NCBI GenBank assembly: GCA_963693085.1
Contig: OY856413.1
Location: forward strand, 106,571,501 to 106,635,500
Direction of reading: 5' to 3'
Origin: Alisma plantago-aquatica
Taxonomy: Eukaryota; Streptophyta; Magnoliopsida; Alismatales; Alismataceae
Length of the DNA stretch: 64,000 nt
Below the pieces are notes generated by a model. That model was not told the DNA's origin and made no database searches. It worked only from the letters and a program-made list of their open reading frames with translations. Position 1 is the first letter of the stretch, and each line of letters opens with the position of its first letter. Shown here one piece after another: positions 21,519-32,376 of this stretch. Both the position numbers and the translations under genes were made by a program.

Positions 21519-23393
21519 ATGGAGGAATCACAACCCACACAACCATCATCCATGTCACCATCATCCAAACGACATTCACCCATGTCACCTTCATCCACTT
21601 CACCTTCATATGCACCACCCTCATCCACACATCCTTCATCCACACCACCATCATTCACACCTAATTCACCACCATCATATACACCACCAACACCCATACC
21701 ACATTCTTCCACACCCTCATATCCACCACCTTCATCCATACCACATACACCACCACCATCAACGCCACATCCACCTAATCCTCAGGATCCACATGAAGAA
21801 CTAGTCAAGGAGGATGACCTTCCTCTTAAGGACTACTTTGGTACAACTGCAATGCACATGAGTGGGCCTATTAATATTTCATAATTTGAGGTAGAGGAGT
21901 TTCCTATCAGCCCAACCATCATATAATTGCTACAACTGAATGCATTTGGAGGGACACCAATGGAGGATCCAAACCTCCACATTACTGAATTTCTACAGTT
22001 GCTAAGCACCATAAAGATAAATGTCATTCCTACTGAAGGGATCCACCTACTCCTTTTTCCGTTCTCCCTTAGAGATAGAGCCAAGGTGTGGCTCTATTCC
22101 TTGCCAAAGAAATCCATCAACACTTGGGAGGAGCTTCTAAAAGTATTTTTGGCAAAATATTTTCTACCTAGAAGGACTGCACAACTAAGGAGTCAACTCA
22201 TCAATTATTCTCAAAGGGATGGAGAGAACTTTTATGATACATGGGAGATGTTCAAAGATCTCCAACATTTTTGTACACATCATGGTCTAAGCAATTGGCT
22301 TCTATTGCAATCTTTCTATAATGGTTTGTGCTACAATACATGATTCTCTATTGATGCAGCTGCAAAAAGAGCTCTAATGAACAAATCTTATGGAGAATCT
22401 TATGATATTATTGAAGATATGGTAGCAAACCATTTCCAATGGAGCTCGTATACAAGATACCAACCATCTTATTCAGCTACTACATCCGATTTACAAGTGG
22501 GGAGTCACATGGTTGATGCTATAATTGCAGCAAAGCTAGACACTTTATCACAAAGGTTTGAGAAGCTAAGCACATAGCCATTCCAAGAAGCCAATATTAT
22601 TTGTGATGCATGTGGTTTTCTTAGACACTTATCTTTTACATGTTATGTTTCTTCTATTTATTCCCAAATGGGCTACACTCCATCGAGCTTCTATAGTAAT
22701 GTGAACCCAAATTTCATTCAGCCACAACAATCACAAGTAACTTCTAGATTAGAGTCCATGCTTACAACATTTATTTCAACTCAAATGCAGAAAAATGAGG
22801 AGTTCCATTAACAAAGACAATAAATGAAGGGTGCCATTTTCCAACTCTCTTCTAAGGTGGACAATATTGCCACTCATGCACACATCTTGGAGAAACAAAT
22901 TTCCCAACAATCTCTTTCTAGCAAAGAAGCATTTCCACCTTTCTTGCCTAGTCCACCGGAGATGAATCCTACATATTTCAGGCCGGTGACATTGAAGAAT
23001 GGTGTTGTCATATAAGTATATCCTTCAAGGTATAATGATGTTGATATCTATGAGGATTATGAAGATGTAAATCAAGGGGAGAAAGCTACAACACATGATC
23101 TACTTTTAGATTCTTTAAGCAAGCCACATGTCCTTCCTCCTCACACTCTAGATGACACATTGCTTTATAATGAGAACACTCTTCCCAACTCATATTTTGA
23201 TGATGCTTCAAAGGAGAATGAAAAGACAAATATTATTGGCATACAAAAGAATATTCTTGCTACAGCTCATAGGTGCTTTCGTTTGCCCCAAATCAAGGAC
23301 ATATTCGCATGGAGGCATCAATCTTTAGCACAACAATTTCCAACTGCAGATCAAAGCACTAGTCCTCCATGGACTTTGATGTTTCCACCATGA
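21519..23393 (+). pseudogene. gag of element B
   Basis: One reading frame of 1.9 kb with stop codons (for example 21882-21884, 22341-22343, 22575-22577, and others up to the end at 23391) but no frameshift. Residues about 5-110 are a Pro/Ser/Thr-rich repeat region, followed by LPLKDYFG. The capsid-like Retrotrans_gag core follows: SLRDRAKVWLYSLP, NTWEELLKVFLAKYF, NLLQSFYNGL-like LLLQSFYNGLCY, then IDAAAKRALMNKSY. A zinc-knuckle-like CDACGFLRHLSFTC lies near 22600 (C-x2-C-x4-H-x4-C). The C-terminal part has a heptad-like segment (AIFQLSSKVDNIATHAHIL). Start at 21519 chosen as the first Met of the frame after stops. No pol follows. Confidence 0.83.
21520..21790 (+). repeat. CCATCATCCACACC-type degenerate repeat in gag of B
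   Basis: Low-complexity CA/TC-rich repeats of 9-15 bases. In the gag frame they give PSSTPPS-like repeats; in the +1 frame His-rich strings. The His-rich open frame at 21364-21804 is therefore treated as a shadow. Confidence 0.75.
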
Positions 23394-24393
23394 TGAGGTA
23401 CCCGGTTGAAACCTTTTTAGTTTGATTTCTACAGTGAGGACAATGCAGAAAGCTTAGGGGGAGAGAAACCGACCGGTAGTGTAGTGTAGTTTTATTTCCT
23501 TTTTATTATCTTTTTTTTAGTTGTTGTTTCTAGTTCTTCTCTTCTTGTAGAAAATCCAGTTTGATTTGTGACCCATCTTTTGTATGTGTATTGAACTCCT
23601 ACGCTTAACTGGTTGTCCTCTTTTGATGAGAAATATCATTTGGAGAAATTGTAAAAGGCATGCATCAATCAAATGAAACCTTTTGGCCATTAACATGTGC
23701 TTAACTCTGGTTTATGTTTCTAGCCTAAAAATTCATCTTACACATCCTTGATTCCTTAAAACATGTAATGGTTCTAATTTTTGTGAGTAAATCAACTTTA
23801 AAACATCATTTAGAATATGAGATGCCCTTACCAAGCTCTTAATGTATTTTCAACCACTCTTTCAATGAATTTTTTTAAAAACAAATGAATGAAATCTAGC
23901 TAATGTTGCAATTTAGTTGACTCTCCTATGTTTTGGAAATTTTTTAAAATTTCTTTTGTCTTATCTCATCTTCATACCCCATAAAAGATGGCTAAACTGC
24001 CCACATATCATGCTAGCCTAGTGTAAGTCCGATATGGCCACAATGGTTAGGTGGTATGTCTTAAAAGAGGGTAAAATACCCCAACCGACGTATTTTCAAC
24101 CACTCTTTCAATGATTTTTTTAAAACAAATGATTGAAATCTAGCTAATGTTGCAATTTAGTTGACTCTCCTATGTTTTGGAATTTTTTTAAAATTTCTTT
24201 TGTCTTATCTCATCTACATTACCCCATAAAAGATGGCTAAACCGCCCACATATCATGCTAGCCTAGTGTAAGTCCGATCTGGCCCCAATGGTTAGGTGGT
24301 ATGTCTTAAAAGAGCGTAAAATACCCCAACCGATGTTACACATGTGCATAAGCCTACATTAGCAATCGAGTGTTGGAACTCATAATCCATTGT
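23394..24393 (+). other. 3' non-coding interior of element B, with a 246 bp tandem duplication
   Basis: No gene. Two copies of a block (23844-24089 and 24090-24333) share CAACCACTCTTTCAATGA through CCCCAACCGA, period 246 bp, about 95 percent alike by eye. One would expect pol here in an autonomous element; none is seen. Confidence 0.82.
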
Positions 24394-24768
24394 CATATCA
24401 TTTTTGGGAAAGGAGAGTACAACTAAAATTGTCAAATTTAACTAAGATTTCATCATTTGTATCCTTAATAGTTGAGAGTTTGAGTTACACATTCACTAAT
24501 TGCTTGGCTTAGTCATCCAAATTCTACTTAGTGTTATTTAATTGATTGATTCATTTAATTGTGACCACCCCTGCTGAACTAAAAAATTCTTTCTTGGGAG
24601 TTTAATTTGAATTGATGGCTATGAGTGTGAACATGTTGATCATGGTTGGTTTGGTCTTATACACATTTTCTTTTCATTTGTTATGTGCATGAACTTGACA
24701 ATTCCTTCATTTGTGTTTAAATTCTCTTTTTTCTTGAGGACAAGCAATGATTTAAGCTTAGAGGGACT

Positions 24769-25023
24769 TGATGTGTGCATTTTATAACATATTTTGGACC
24801 ACTTTTGGCTGCATTTCCCAATCATTTTAACTCAGTAATCACTCTTAATCATGCTATATTTTCCATATTTATTGTTGTTTTTACTTTCTCTATGGTTTGG
24901 TTTGTAGGTACAACAATTTGGAATCAAAACGGGGAGAAAATGCCATTATAATATCCATAAAGACAATCCCCAATCATCTAGACATTCAAAAAATCAATGT
25001 TGCTGAAACTAAGAAAGACACTC
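24769..25023 (+). repeat. Truncated extra LTR start of element B
   Basis: First 255 bp of LTR B (TGATGTGTGCATTTTATAAC onward), preceded by a PPT-like CTTAGAGGGAC, cut off at the duplication junction. Confidence 0.87.
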
Positions 25024-25390
25024 CATATAATTTTTGGGAAATAAGGAGAGTACAATAAAAATTGTCAATTTTAACTAAGATTTCATCATTTGTATCCTTA
25101 ATAGTTGAGAGTTTGAGTTGCAAATCCACTAATTGCTTGGCTTGGTCATCCAAATTCTACTTAGTGTTATTTAATTGATTGATTCATTTAATTGTGACCA
25201 CCCCTGCTGAACTAAAAATTTCTTTCTTGGGTGTTTAAGTTGAATTGATGGCTATGAGTGTAAACATGTTGATCATGGTTAGTTTGGTCTTATACACATC
25301 TTTCTTTTCATTTAATATGTGCATGAACTTGACAATTCCTTCATTTGTGTTTCTATACTCTTTTTGCTTGAGGACAAGCAATGGTTTAAG

Positions 25391-25402
25391 CTTAGGGGGA
25401 TT
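25391..25402 (+). promoter_or_regulatory. Polypurine tract of element B
   Basis: CTTAGGGGGATT immediately before the 3' LTR (TGATGTG at 25403). Confidence 0.82.
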
Positions 25403-26996
25403 TGATGTGTGCATCTTATAACATATTTTGGACCACTTTTGGCTACAATTCCCAATAATTTTAACTCAATAATAACTATTAATCATGCTCTATCTTTATT
25501 GTTATTTTTACTTGCTCTATGTTTTGGTTTGTAGGTACAACAATTTGGCATCAAAATAGGGAGAAAATTCCATTATAATATCTACAAAGACATTCTCCAA
25601 TCATCTAGACATTCAGAAAATCAATGTTGTTGAAACTGAGAAAGACACCCTGTGTCTTAATTAAGACACCTCGTGTCTTAAAAAGACACGACATGTCTTA
25701 TTAAAGACACCCCATGTCTCATCCTAGAAATTGAATGAAGAACTCTAGATTTGTAGCAACACGCCATGTTTTGTTAAAGACACGTCGTGTCTTATTAAAG
25801 ACACGTAGTGTAACCTCCCAGAACTCAATCCAAACTTTAGTTATTGCATAAGACATGCCATTTATTATAAAAGACATGCCGTGTGACATGCAAATTTCAC
25901 TCAAACACGAATTTAACTGTCTCACACTTATATATACGACCCCAACTCATCTTGGGACAGTTATGACGGCTTAGGATAGACCTTTTGGAGGGCAACTCGA
26001 CTGGAGGGAGTCCAAGAGAAGTTGGAGGAGACCAAGGGAGATAGGAGGTGGTTACTCAAGAGAGAACCCTCTTCTTCTTCCTTCTTCTTCAACATTTGCA
26101 GTAAGGATCTTCTTCTTCCTCTTCGATCCGCTTGGGAGTGAAGAAATCTGGAGAAAGTGCAGCAAGCAAGGATGGAGCTTGACTTATAGCCAGAGTTCTT
26201 CTTCGTTCTACTACTTCTCACGAACATACTAGTTCTTTCTACTCTTTTACTATGTCCTTTGATGTTTTCTGCTACTTGTACCTTCTTTCTTTAGGCATGG
26301 ATGAGTAGAATCCAAATCTTGGACATGGGAGAGTAACTCTCATGTCATAACTTGTTTGAACATATGAATTTCGTACTAAATGTTAGTTTCTTGCATGTTC
26401 CAAGAGTTGTTTTAGATCTGAAATGCTTATTTGTGTGATTGGCCATCATATTATGTTTTATGCTTTCTTTCATAATCTGAGAAGATGTGTTTGAGAGTAT
26501 AGAGTTACTCTTTTGGCAACTTGTCCTTGACCGCGAGAGTGGCTGTGATTAAGTTGAGGAGCAAGGTTTGTGATTCGAAATGAAATACATACACGAGAGT
26601 GATGTATGGAGTTAGAATCATCATCACTTAACCAGGAGGTGAGTGATGACTACAAACCTCCTTTGCAAATTAATTAACATGTTTAAATTTGTATTTTAAT
26701 ATAAGCTATGATGTGATAGTGAGATCCCAAGTCTAGGATCCTCCTAAATCAGAATCTTAACCTTTCTTAAGTGATAATTTACTGTTTTGTTTTAAATCTA
26801 TAATTTAGTTGTTATAATCCAATCATCTTGTATACAATGATCTAGATTATTGAAAATCATAACTCTTGTGCCTAGCTAACCAACACTCCTTGTGTTCAAC
26901 CTTGACTACAACTACTCCTGTATACTTGCGGGAATTGTCTAGTTGAGTAAAAGATCATTTATATGATTGAAACTCATTAGTATAACAAACCCAACA
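25403..26996 (+). repeat. 3' LTR of element B
   Basis: 1594 bp; uninterrupted partner of 16266-17795 plus 21160-21232. Palindrome array at 25643-25886, TATATATA at 25929-25936, end CCCAACA. Confidence 0.92.
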
Positions 26997-27226
26997 CCTA
27001 CTTACCATTTATCATACCAATCAAACATGTTTTGTTATCCCAATTAAATTAGATAGAGAAATTCCCGTATTAGTCAATGTTTGAATAAATCAAACTAATT
27101 TCTAGTTGTTTCTTTTTCCAGTTCATGTGGTTATAATCTAGCATAGTCTCCTCATAGCAACTGAAAGACACGATCTCTAAAAACCAGCACCCATCCTTTC
27201 CCATTTTATCTCCTCACCATCCGTTC

Positions 27227-27664
27227 TGATACGAATAATCCCACCTTGGTAGAATGGGATATTAAGTCTGGGTAGATATACACCAAGGGCTCTCCCCCTT
27301 ATAAGCTAGCTTTTGGGGTGGGCTCTCCCTTGGCATGTATCAATTGGTATTAGAGCTAGGCCCATTTAAGGCCGGAGTGAGTGTGAAAGCCATGCCAGGG
27401 AGCCATGGTGTAAATGTTGGCTGACAAGGTCGAGTGTAGAGAAGTAAGCCACTCCACCATGCCTTGGTGTGGAAGCCGGTTCAACTAAGTGTAACCAGCC
27501 ACTTCGCCATGGGTCCACCGTGGGCATCAGACCTTAAGTGGGAGGTATTGATACAAATAATCCCACCTTGGTAGAATGGGATACTAAGGCTGGGTAGATA
27601 TACACCAAGGGCTCTCCCCCCAACAATCTAGCTTTTGGAGTGGGCTCTCCCTTGGAGTGTATCA
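27227..27664 (+). mobile_element. TRIM (miniature LTR retrotransposon)
   Basis: Two 116 bp direct repeats (27227-27342 and 27549-27664), each starting TGATAC and ending GTATCA, enclose 206 bp with a PBS-like TGGTATTAGAGCT (27345-27357, tRNA-Met) and a purine tract AAGTGGGAGGTAT before the second repeat. Flanks CGTTC (27222-27226) and CATTC (27665-27669) are a 4/5 target duplication. It is absent at the matching place in the 3' LTR of C (near 33310), so it inserted after C integrated. Non-coding; it would need proteins in trans. Confidence 0.9.
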
Positions 27665-29832
27665 CATTCTCCCTCTTTTCTCCTTCCTCGCCCAACCACA
27701 CCCTACCTATGACCTCTTCCTTGCTCCATCCACCAAGCCGGAACACATCAACACATCCACCTGTAGTTGTAGGGTAGCATCATGCACCAGAAAAGTATCC
27801 ACCTTCCTTCTCCAATCCATCCTCCTCATTCCCTCATCAACGCTACTCAAGGGATCCATAGTCACCATTGTAGAAGGCCCCTTGTGGCCCAACGACATGA
27901 AGTGTTTGCCTACCTCGGTAGTGGATGACGGAAGCCACTGGTTGAACTGTTGCGAAGGTGTTGCCTCCCTTTGCACTGCCTGGCCAGCTGCATGCGGCTA
28001 TAGGACCCTCTCGCACCTAGAGGCATGGAGCTTCTACCCATAATAGGAGTGGACGCTTGAGGTTGTCGTGGTTAAGCTTTTGTGGTGGTGCCTTCATTCT
28101 TAACTACTGGGTCAACCACCACCACTTAGATGTAATCCAGCCACCGTACCACTCCCAATGTTCTTCTTCTTCCTCCCATCTCAAGCTGCTCATCACCTGC
28201 TCAACCACATGAGACAACAATGCTACAGTAGCCTAGAGGTCCCTTGTTTCATCTTCTTCATGGCTCAGAAGGATGGAGGAGTAGAAAAGAACCTTCTTAG
28301 ATCAGAAGAGAGACAAAGCATCCACCCCCTTTGTGTAGACAATCAAATTTAGATCAAGTTTTCCTCTATCGTCTAAAATCCTAGGACCTGCCGACTTGAT
28401 GCAGATCTCGTTGCCCCACTTTCTGTTATCTTCTTCCTATGGAAGCCATTAACACCTTGTGACTGAAATAATAGACTCCAACCCGTGTAGTAGATCTAAG
28501 ACAATTTTTACACATTCTTAAAGAATCCCAAGGATCTGGTTCGATCCCAAGAGGTCAAAGATACATCTACCACTCACCCTTATCACTGACCAAGCCAATG
28601 TTAATCGACGATGACAAGTGTGTTAACTGATTCATATGTGAGTCATCTTGTTCATGCATTGCATGTTTAGGGATCTAATTGATGAGAATAATGATTTTCT
28701 TACCGTAAGATAATAATTTTGATTGGGTAACCATGGTATATACAAATACAATAAATGATGTAGCATAAACTCATTTATGTAAATTCATGCTATTATTATA
28801 AACTTAGTACTAATATCAATTCATATATATGTGTCTTGATAATTTGTTAAGGGGAAACTCAGAAATTTTAGTAATTATTAACAAGGAAATTCAACCTAAT
28901 AATCTCATTATTTTCATGAGTTATGAAAAACCCTAGATAACCTTATATGTATGTAATTGTTATGGTGATTAGGGATGCAATTTGGCATGGGAAATACATC
29001 TAACTAGGTTGATCTATGTAGAATGGAATTGAGAATGAAGAAAACAATATTCTTAAGAAGGTTTCTTCATAATCCTATGCATGAATGGCATGTTGATAGA
29101 CTATACTAGATCCATCCATATAATGCACATTTGTGTTTAGGGTATATTCAAGGAGCAGATAATACCATGGGTATACTCACTAATATACATGCTAAATATG
29201 TTGTTTGGAATAATTTGGAATCAATTGATTATAGAGAGATAATAACATTTAATACCTAAATTGGCAGAATACACATTATTATCGACACATATATGCAATT
29301 AAGAAATGGTTGAACTTATGAGATTAAAGACGGATCTTGAAACTAAGATAGTTATGCAATGTATCATAAATCCACTCAAATAAAGATAAAATCTTTAAAA
29401 TTCCTTTAAGTAATCAGAAAGAAGATAAGGACAATTTGTATAACTATAGTAAGAATGTATACACATGTTCACTTATTTTGACTAACGTACCCGATGTGTT
29501 TCTAGGATGAACCTGAGTTGGGGGACCAAGATATACCAATAGAGATAACCTTTAGCTTGAAGATCATTATGTGCATCTTTTATATTGTCTAGGCATTGCT
29601 ATTATGACCAATAATCATTTCCCATATGAGGCATGTGTTGATATTCACTTTTACATCTTTTGAAATTCTTACTTTCCTTGGATATCACTTATGGGTCTTC
29701 TAACCCCACATGATAAAATTTGGATGTTCTCATCCTATTATTTCATATTTACTAAACTTATACTTGTCTTTACCTATATATGTGAATGCTTATACTAATT
29801 TTATTTCTTGTAGTGGTACATGGGTATAACCA

Positions 29833-29932
29833 TATATATAGGGCATGCTTTCTCTGCCCCGAGTGTGCTTTTCCACTCGTTATATATATAGGGGCATGCT
29901 ATCTCCGCCCATGGTGTGCTATCTCCACCCAA
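29833..29932 (+). repeat. Short repeats around the likely promoter of LTR C
   Basis: TATATATAGGGCATGC and TATATATAGGGGCATGC with CTATCTCC(G/A)CCC follow-ups; also present, more diverged, at 35180-35278. TATATATAGGG may be the TATA box(es). Confidence 0.5.
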
Positions 29933-30642
29933 TATTTATTTTTAGGGTGAGATCCTATAGTGTCTGAACCTTGCTTTAAATAACTTTAGTTTATGATTTT
30001 TACATGCGCAACATTACATTTTGATATTGTTACTGAATTTTTTTAAAAGGCAAGACTCCCTAATTGTTAATCTGTTTTTGGACATGCCTCATTTCTTTAC
30101 TTGATATTTCTTTTGGAACTTACTCCTATTGAATATCCCTTTATTAAAATCTCCTAACTGGAGCTTTCCTTTCTCTAATTAATGCCTAGTTGTTATTACT
30201 CCAACATACTTAGTTTTATGCCGACTTCCCTTTTCTTTGACTTTCCTCCTTCTGGGTGTTTTCTTCAACCCATTCAAGAGTATGTAGGTTAGAGGAGGAT
30301 GACTCATTATGGACTTGAACCAGGAGCTCAATTTTGGAGGATAGCTTGAGATGGCTAGGTTGCCCACTACAACTAGTCCTTTGGTGTCAAATAATTAGAT
30401 AACCTCTCATGTATGTCATACCACCCTCAATGGGTGAGGAACAATGTAATGGGATAATCTTGAGATATTTGTAATAGTTATGATTTCTTCCACTACAATG
30501 TAATTACTCTGTTTTGTATATCATCCTATTTGAGAGAAGAAATTTACCACATTCCATCATGCTTTTAGAATGTTGGATTGGATGGGTTTGTTTCGTCAAA
30601 TTGAGTAAGGAGTAGATCCCCTCTCAGGTACCACTCCTTACA

Positions 30643-32376
30643 AGATGGTATCAAAGCATGAGCAGTCAGTTAATCTGAACATTTCAAGTTATTCCAATAT
30701 GTTCCTTGAATTGGTAATTACTTGACCTTAGATATACTTTTTATGGCTTCACCTAAAGTCTAGATAACCAAGTTAGGATTTCAATCCCTACTCAAACTGG
30801 TCTTTTCTGTACCTTAAACCCCTTTGTGGTTGAGACTCTACCCATGATAAACCTAATCTATTTCCAACTAAGGTTGAGTGTGTTTATAATCCTAGTTTTA
30901 CGATGATCAACTTCTATGTTCTTCGATAGGATAAGTTAGGTGTTTATGATGAAGTGGTTCTGGTGGTTGCTATCACCTATAACTATCTATCTAGAGTTGA
31001 TTTTATGGAATAGGAAACCCTTACCTCTATCCAATGCTTTAGATTAGAGATGTTTTGTACATCCTTGTAGATGATTGGAAAACCAAACCCTCTTGGTGGA
31101 AGTATGGGATGATGAAAATCTTAGTTAGGTCGTTTAAGATGGTGACTTGACATCACATTGATTTTGGCTCCATTTTAAGATTTACATTACAAAGTTTTCC
31201 TCATAAGCATATTTTTCATTATTATATTATATGTACATAAGAAGAGCTTTCTAGATTTTATCAATGGTTTCACCAACAAGTCACCAGCCGATGTTTTGAA
31301 GTAGTGAGAAACTCTTTAGAAGAGAAACCCTTGACTAGTTATATCAACCCTATAACCTTAGACCTAAGTGTAGAGAAAAAGAGTTAGAAGAAGTTTTGGA
31401 TATAGGTATGACTTAGTTGGCTTGCCCCTTGTTTCATCTTTAGAATGTTTGGTTGGATTAGATTGATCCTTTTAAGGGGTTGAGTCTTATAGACTCTAGG
31501 TGGTAATTCAAATTTAGTGTTGTTTGAACTTAATTAATGTTATATGGCCTTAAATACCACATAATAAAGATAGATGAGTGGGGTCTGCTAATTTGGCCAC
31601 ATGACTAATAATTGAGTAATTAAAGTTTGCATATTGATTTTTCACTTATTTAAAGGGATGAACATAAATAATGTAAGATAGTTGTTAGGTATGAAACGTA
31701 TTAAAGGATTGAATTAAGGCCCTTTACCCCAACTTGATATAAAACTAATGAACATAGATCAAGCACTTTGATATCGACCTTGACTTATGTGTAACCTTGA
31801 CCGACATGATCATAAGTAAACAATAACCCTAGTATGTGTGTTAGTGTGTGCACTAAAATTTTGGATAATACATATAATAAATTATTTAAAATACACTATA
31901 ATGCTCAAATGTGGACAATGAAATGTGCTTGTTATGTAAACCCTAATCATACACATTAACCCTAATTTTCCTGATGGACTATATCATGTGGCTTGGTCGT
32001 GCACACATTATGATTAATTCACATTGAATTATACATATAATCAACTTTATATGTATACCAAAACAGTAAAAGGAAAATAATATGTGTATTTAAGCTATAC
32101 TTTTGAAGTACATACACACTTAATATTTACATAGTAAATGAATTAAAATAATAATGGAACTACGAGCACTCTACTGGTAACCCCAATAAGTGCATCATTT
32201 GTGTAAGAACCCTAGTATTTGGTTGGAATATCTTATCTCACATCTAGTGTGAGAAAACTGCTAAATACATGATATTTAGACCAACATAAATACATCTTGA
32301 TCAATGGGTGACTCGATACTCTAAATCTTGGTTGCTTGGATTTCAGGGACAAAATCCTCTTTCAGAGGTGGAGTGT
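30643..32376 (+). other. Interior of element C, non-coding remnant
   Basis: 1.73 kb between the LTRs. A PBS (TGGTATCAAAGC, 30646-30657) is at the left and a PPT (TTTCAGAGGTGGAGTGT) ends at 32376. No gag or pol motif is recognisable on either strand. Either an internally deleted element or a LARD-like non-autonomous one. Confidence 0.78.
30646..30657 (+). promoter_or_regulatory. Primer-binding site of element C (tRNA-Met)
   Basis: TGGTATCAAAGC, 3 bases after the LTR; one mismatch to the initiator tRNA-Met complement TGGTATCAGAGC. Confidence 0.87.

Larger units (their letters stand above)
24394..25653 (+). repeat. 630 bp tandem duplication spanning the interior/LTR border of B
   Basis: CATATCATTTTTGGGAA at 24394 and CATATAATTTTTGGGAA at 25024 open two copies. 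Copy 1 (24394-25023) includes the interior end, PPT and the first ~255 bp of an LTR (24769-25023). Copy 2 leads into the full 3' LTR. The result is a truncated extra LTR start. Confidence 0.85.
16266..26996 (+). mobile_element. Element B: gag-only Athila-like LTR retrotransposon (TR-GAG type)
   Basis: Plus-strand element with LTRs starting TGATGTGTGCAT and ending CCCAACA. The 5' LTR (16266-17795 plus 21160-21232) is split by a solo LTR; the 3' LTR is 25403-26996. A tRNA-Asp PBS (21239-21256) and a GGGGGA polypurine tract frame an interior holding only a gag-like frame. No protease, RT, RNase H or integrase motif is visible, so it would depend on an autonomous Athila partner. The flanks are TCTAA (16261-16265) and CCTAC (26997-27001), at best a decayed 5 bp duplication. 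It sits in the 5' LTR of element C. Two internal tandem duplications (246 bp and 630 bp) occurred afterwards. Confidence 0.85.
26997..30642 (+). repeat. 5' LTR of element C, second fragment
   Basis: Resumes the LTR of C after element B (CCTACTTACCATTTATCA against CTTACTTACCATTTTTCA at 33108). Carries the TRIM insertion at 27227-27664, absent from the partner. Ends CACTCCTTACA at 30642 just before a tRNA-Met PBS. It retains about 289 bp (29128-29416) missing from the 3' LTR. The open frames here are not supported as genes. Confidence 0.88.

Noticed and set aside
21364..21804. His-rich 146-codon frame
   Set aside because: Alternative frame of the CCATCATCCACACC repeat; the gag core lies in the frame starting at 21519.
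27657..28043. 128-codon frame in LTR C
   Set aside because: Starts inside the TRIM and runs into LTR sequence; the homologous stretch of the 3' LTR is not open in the same frame.
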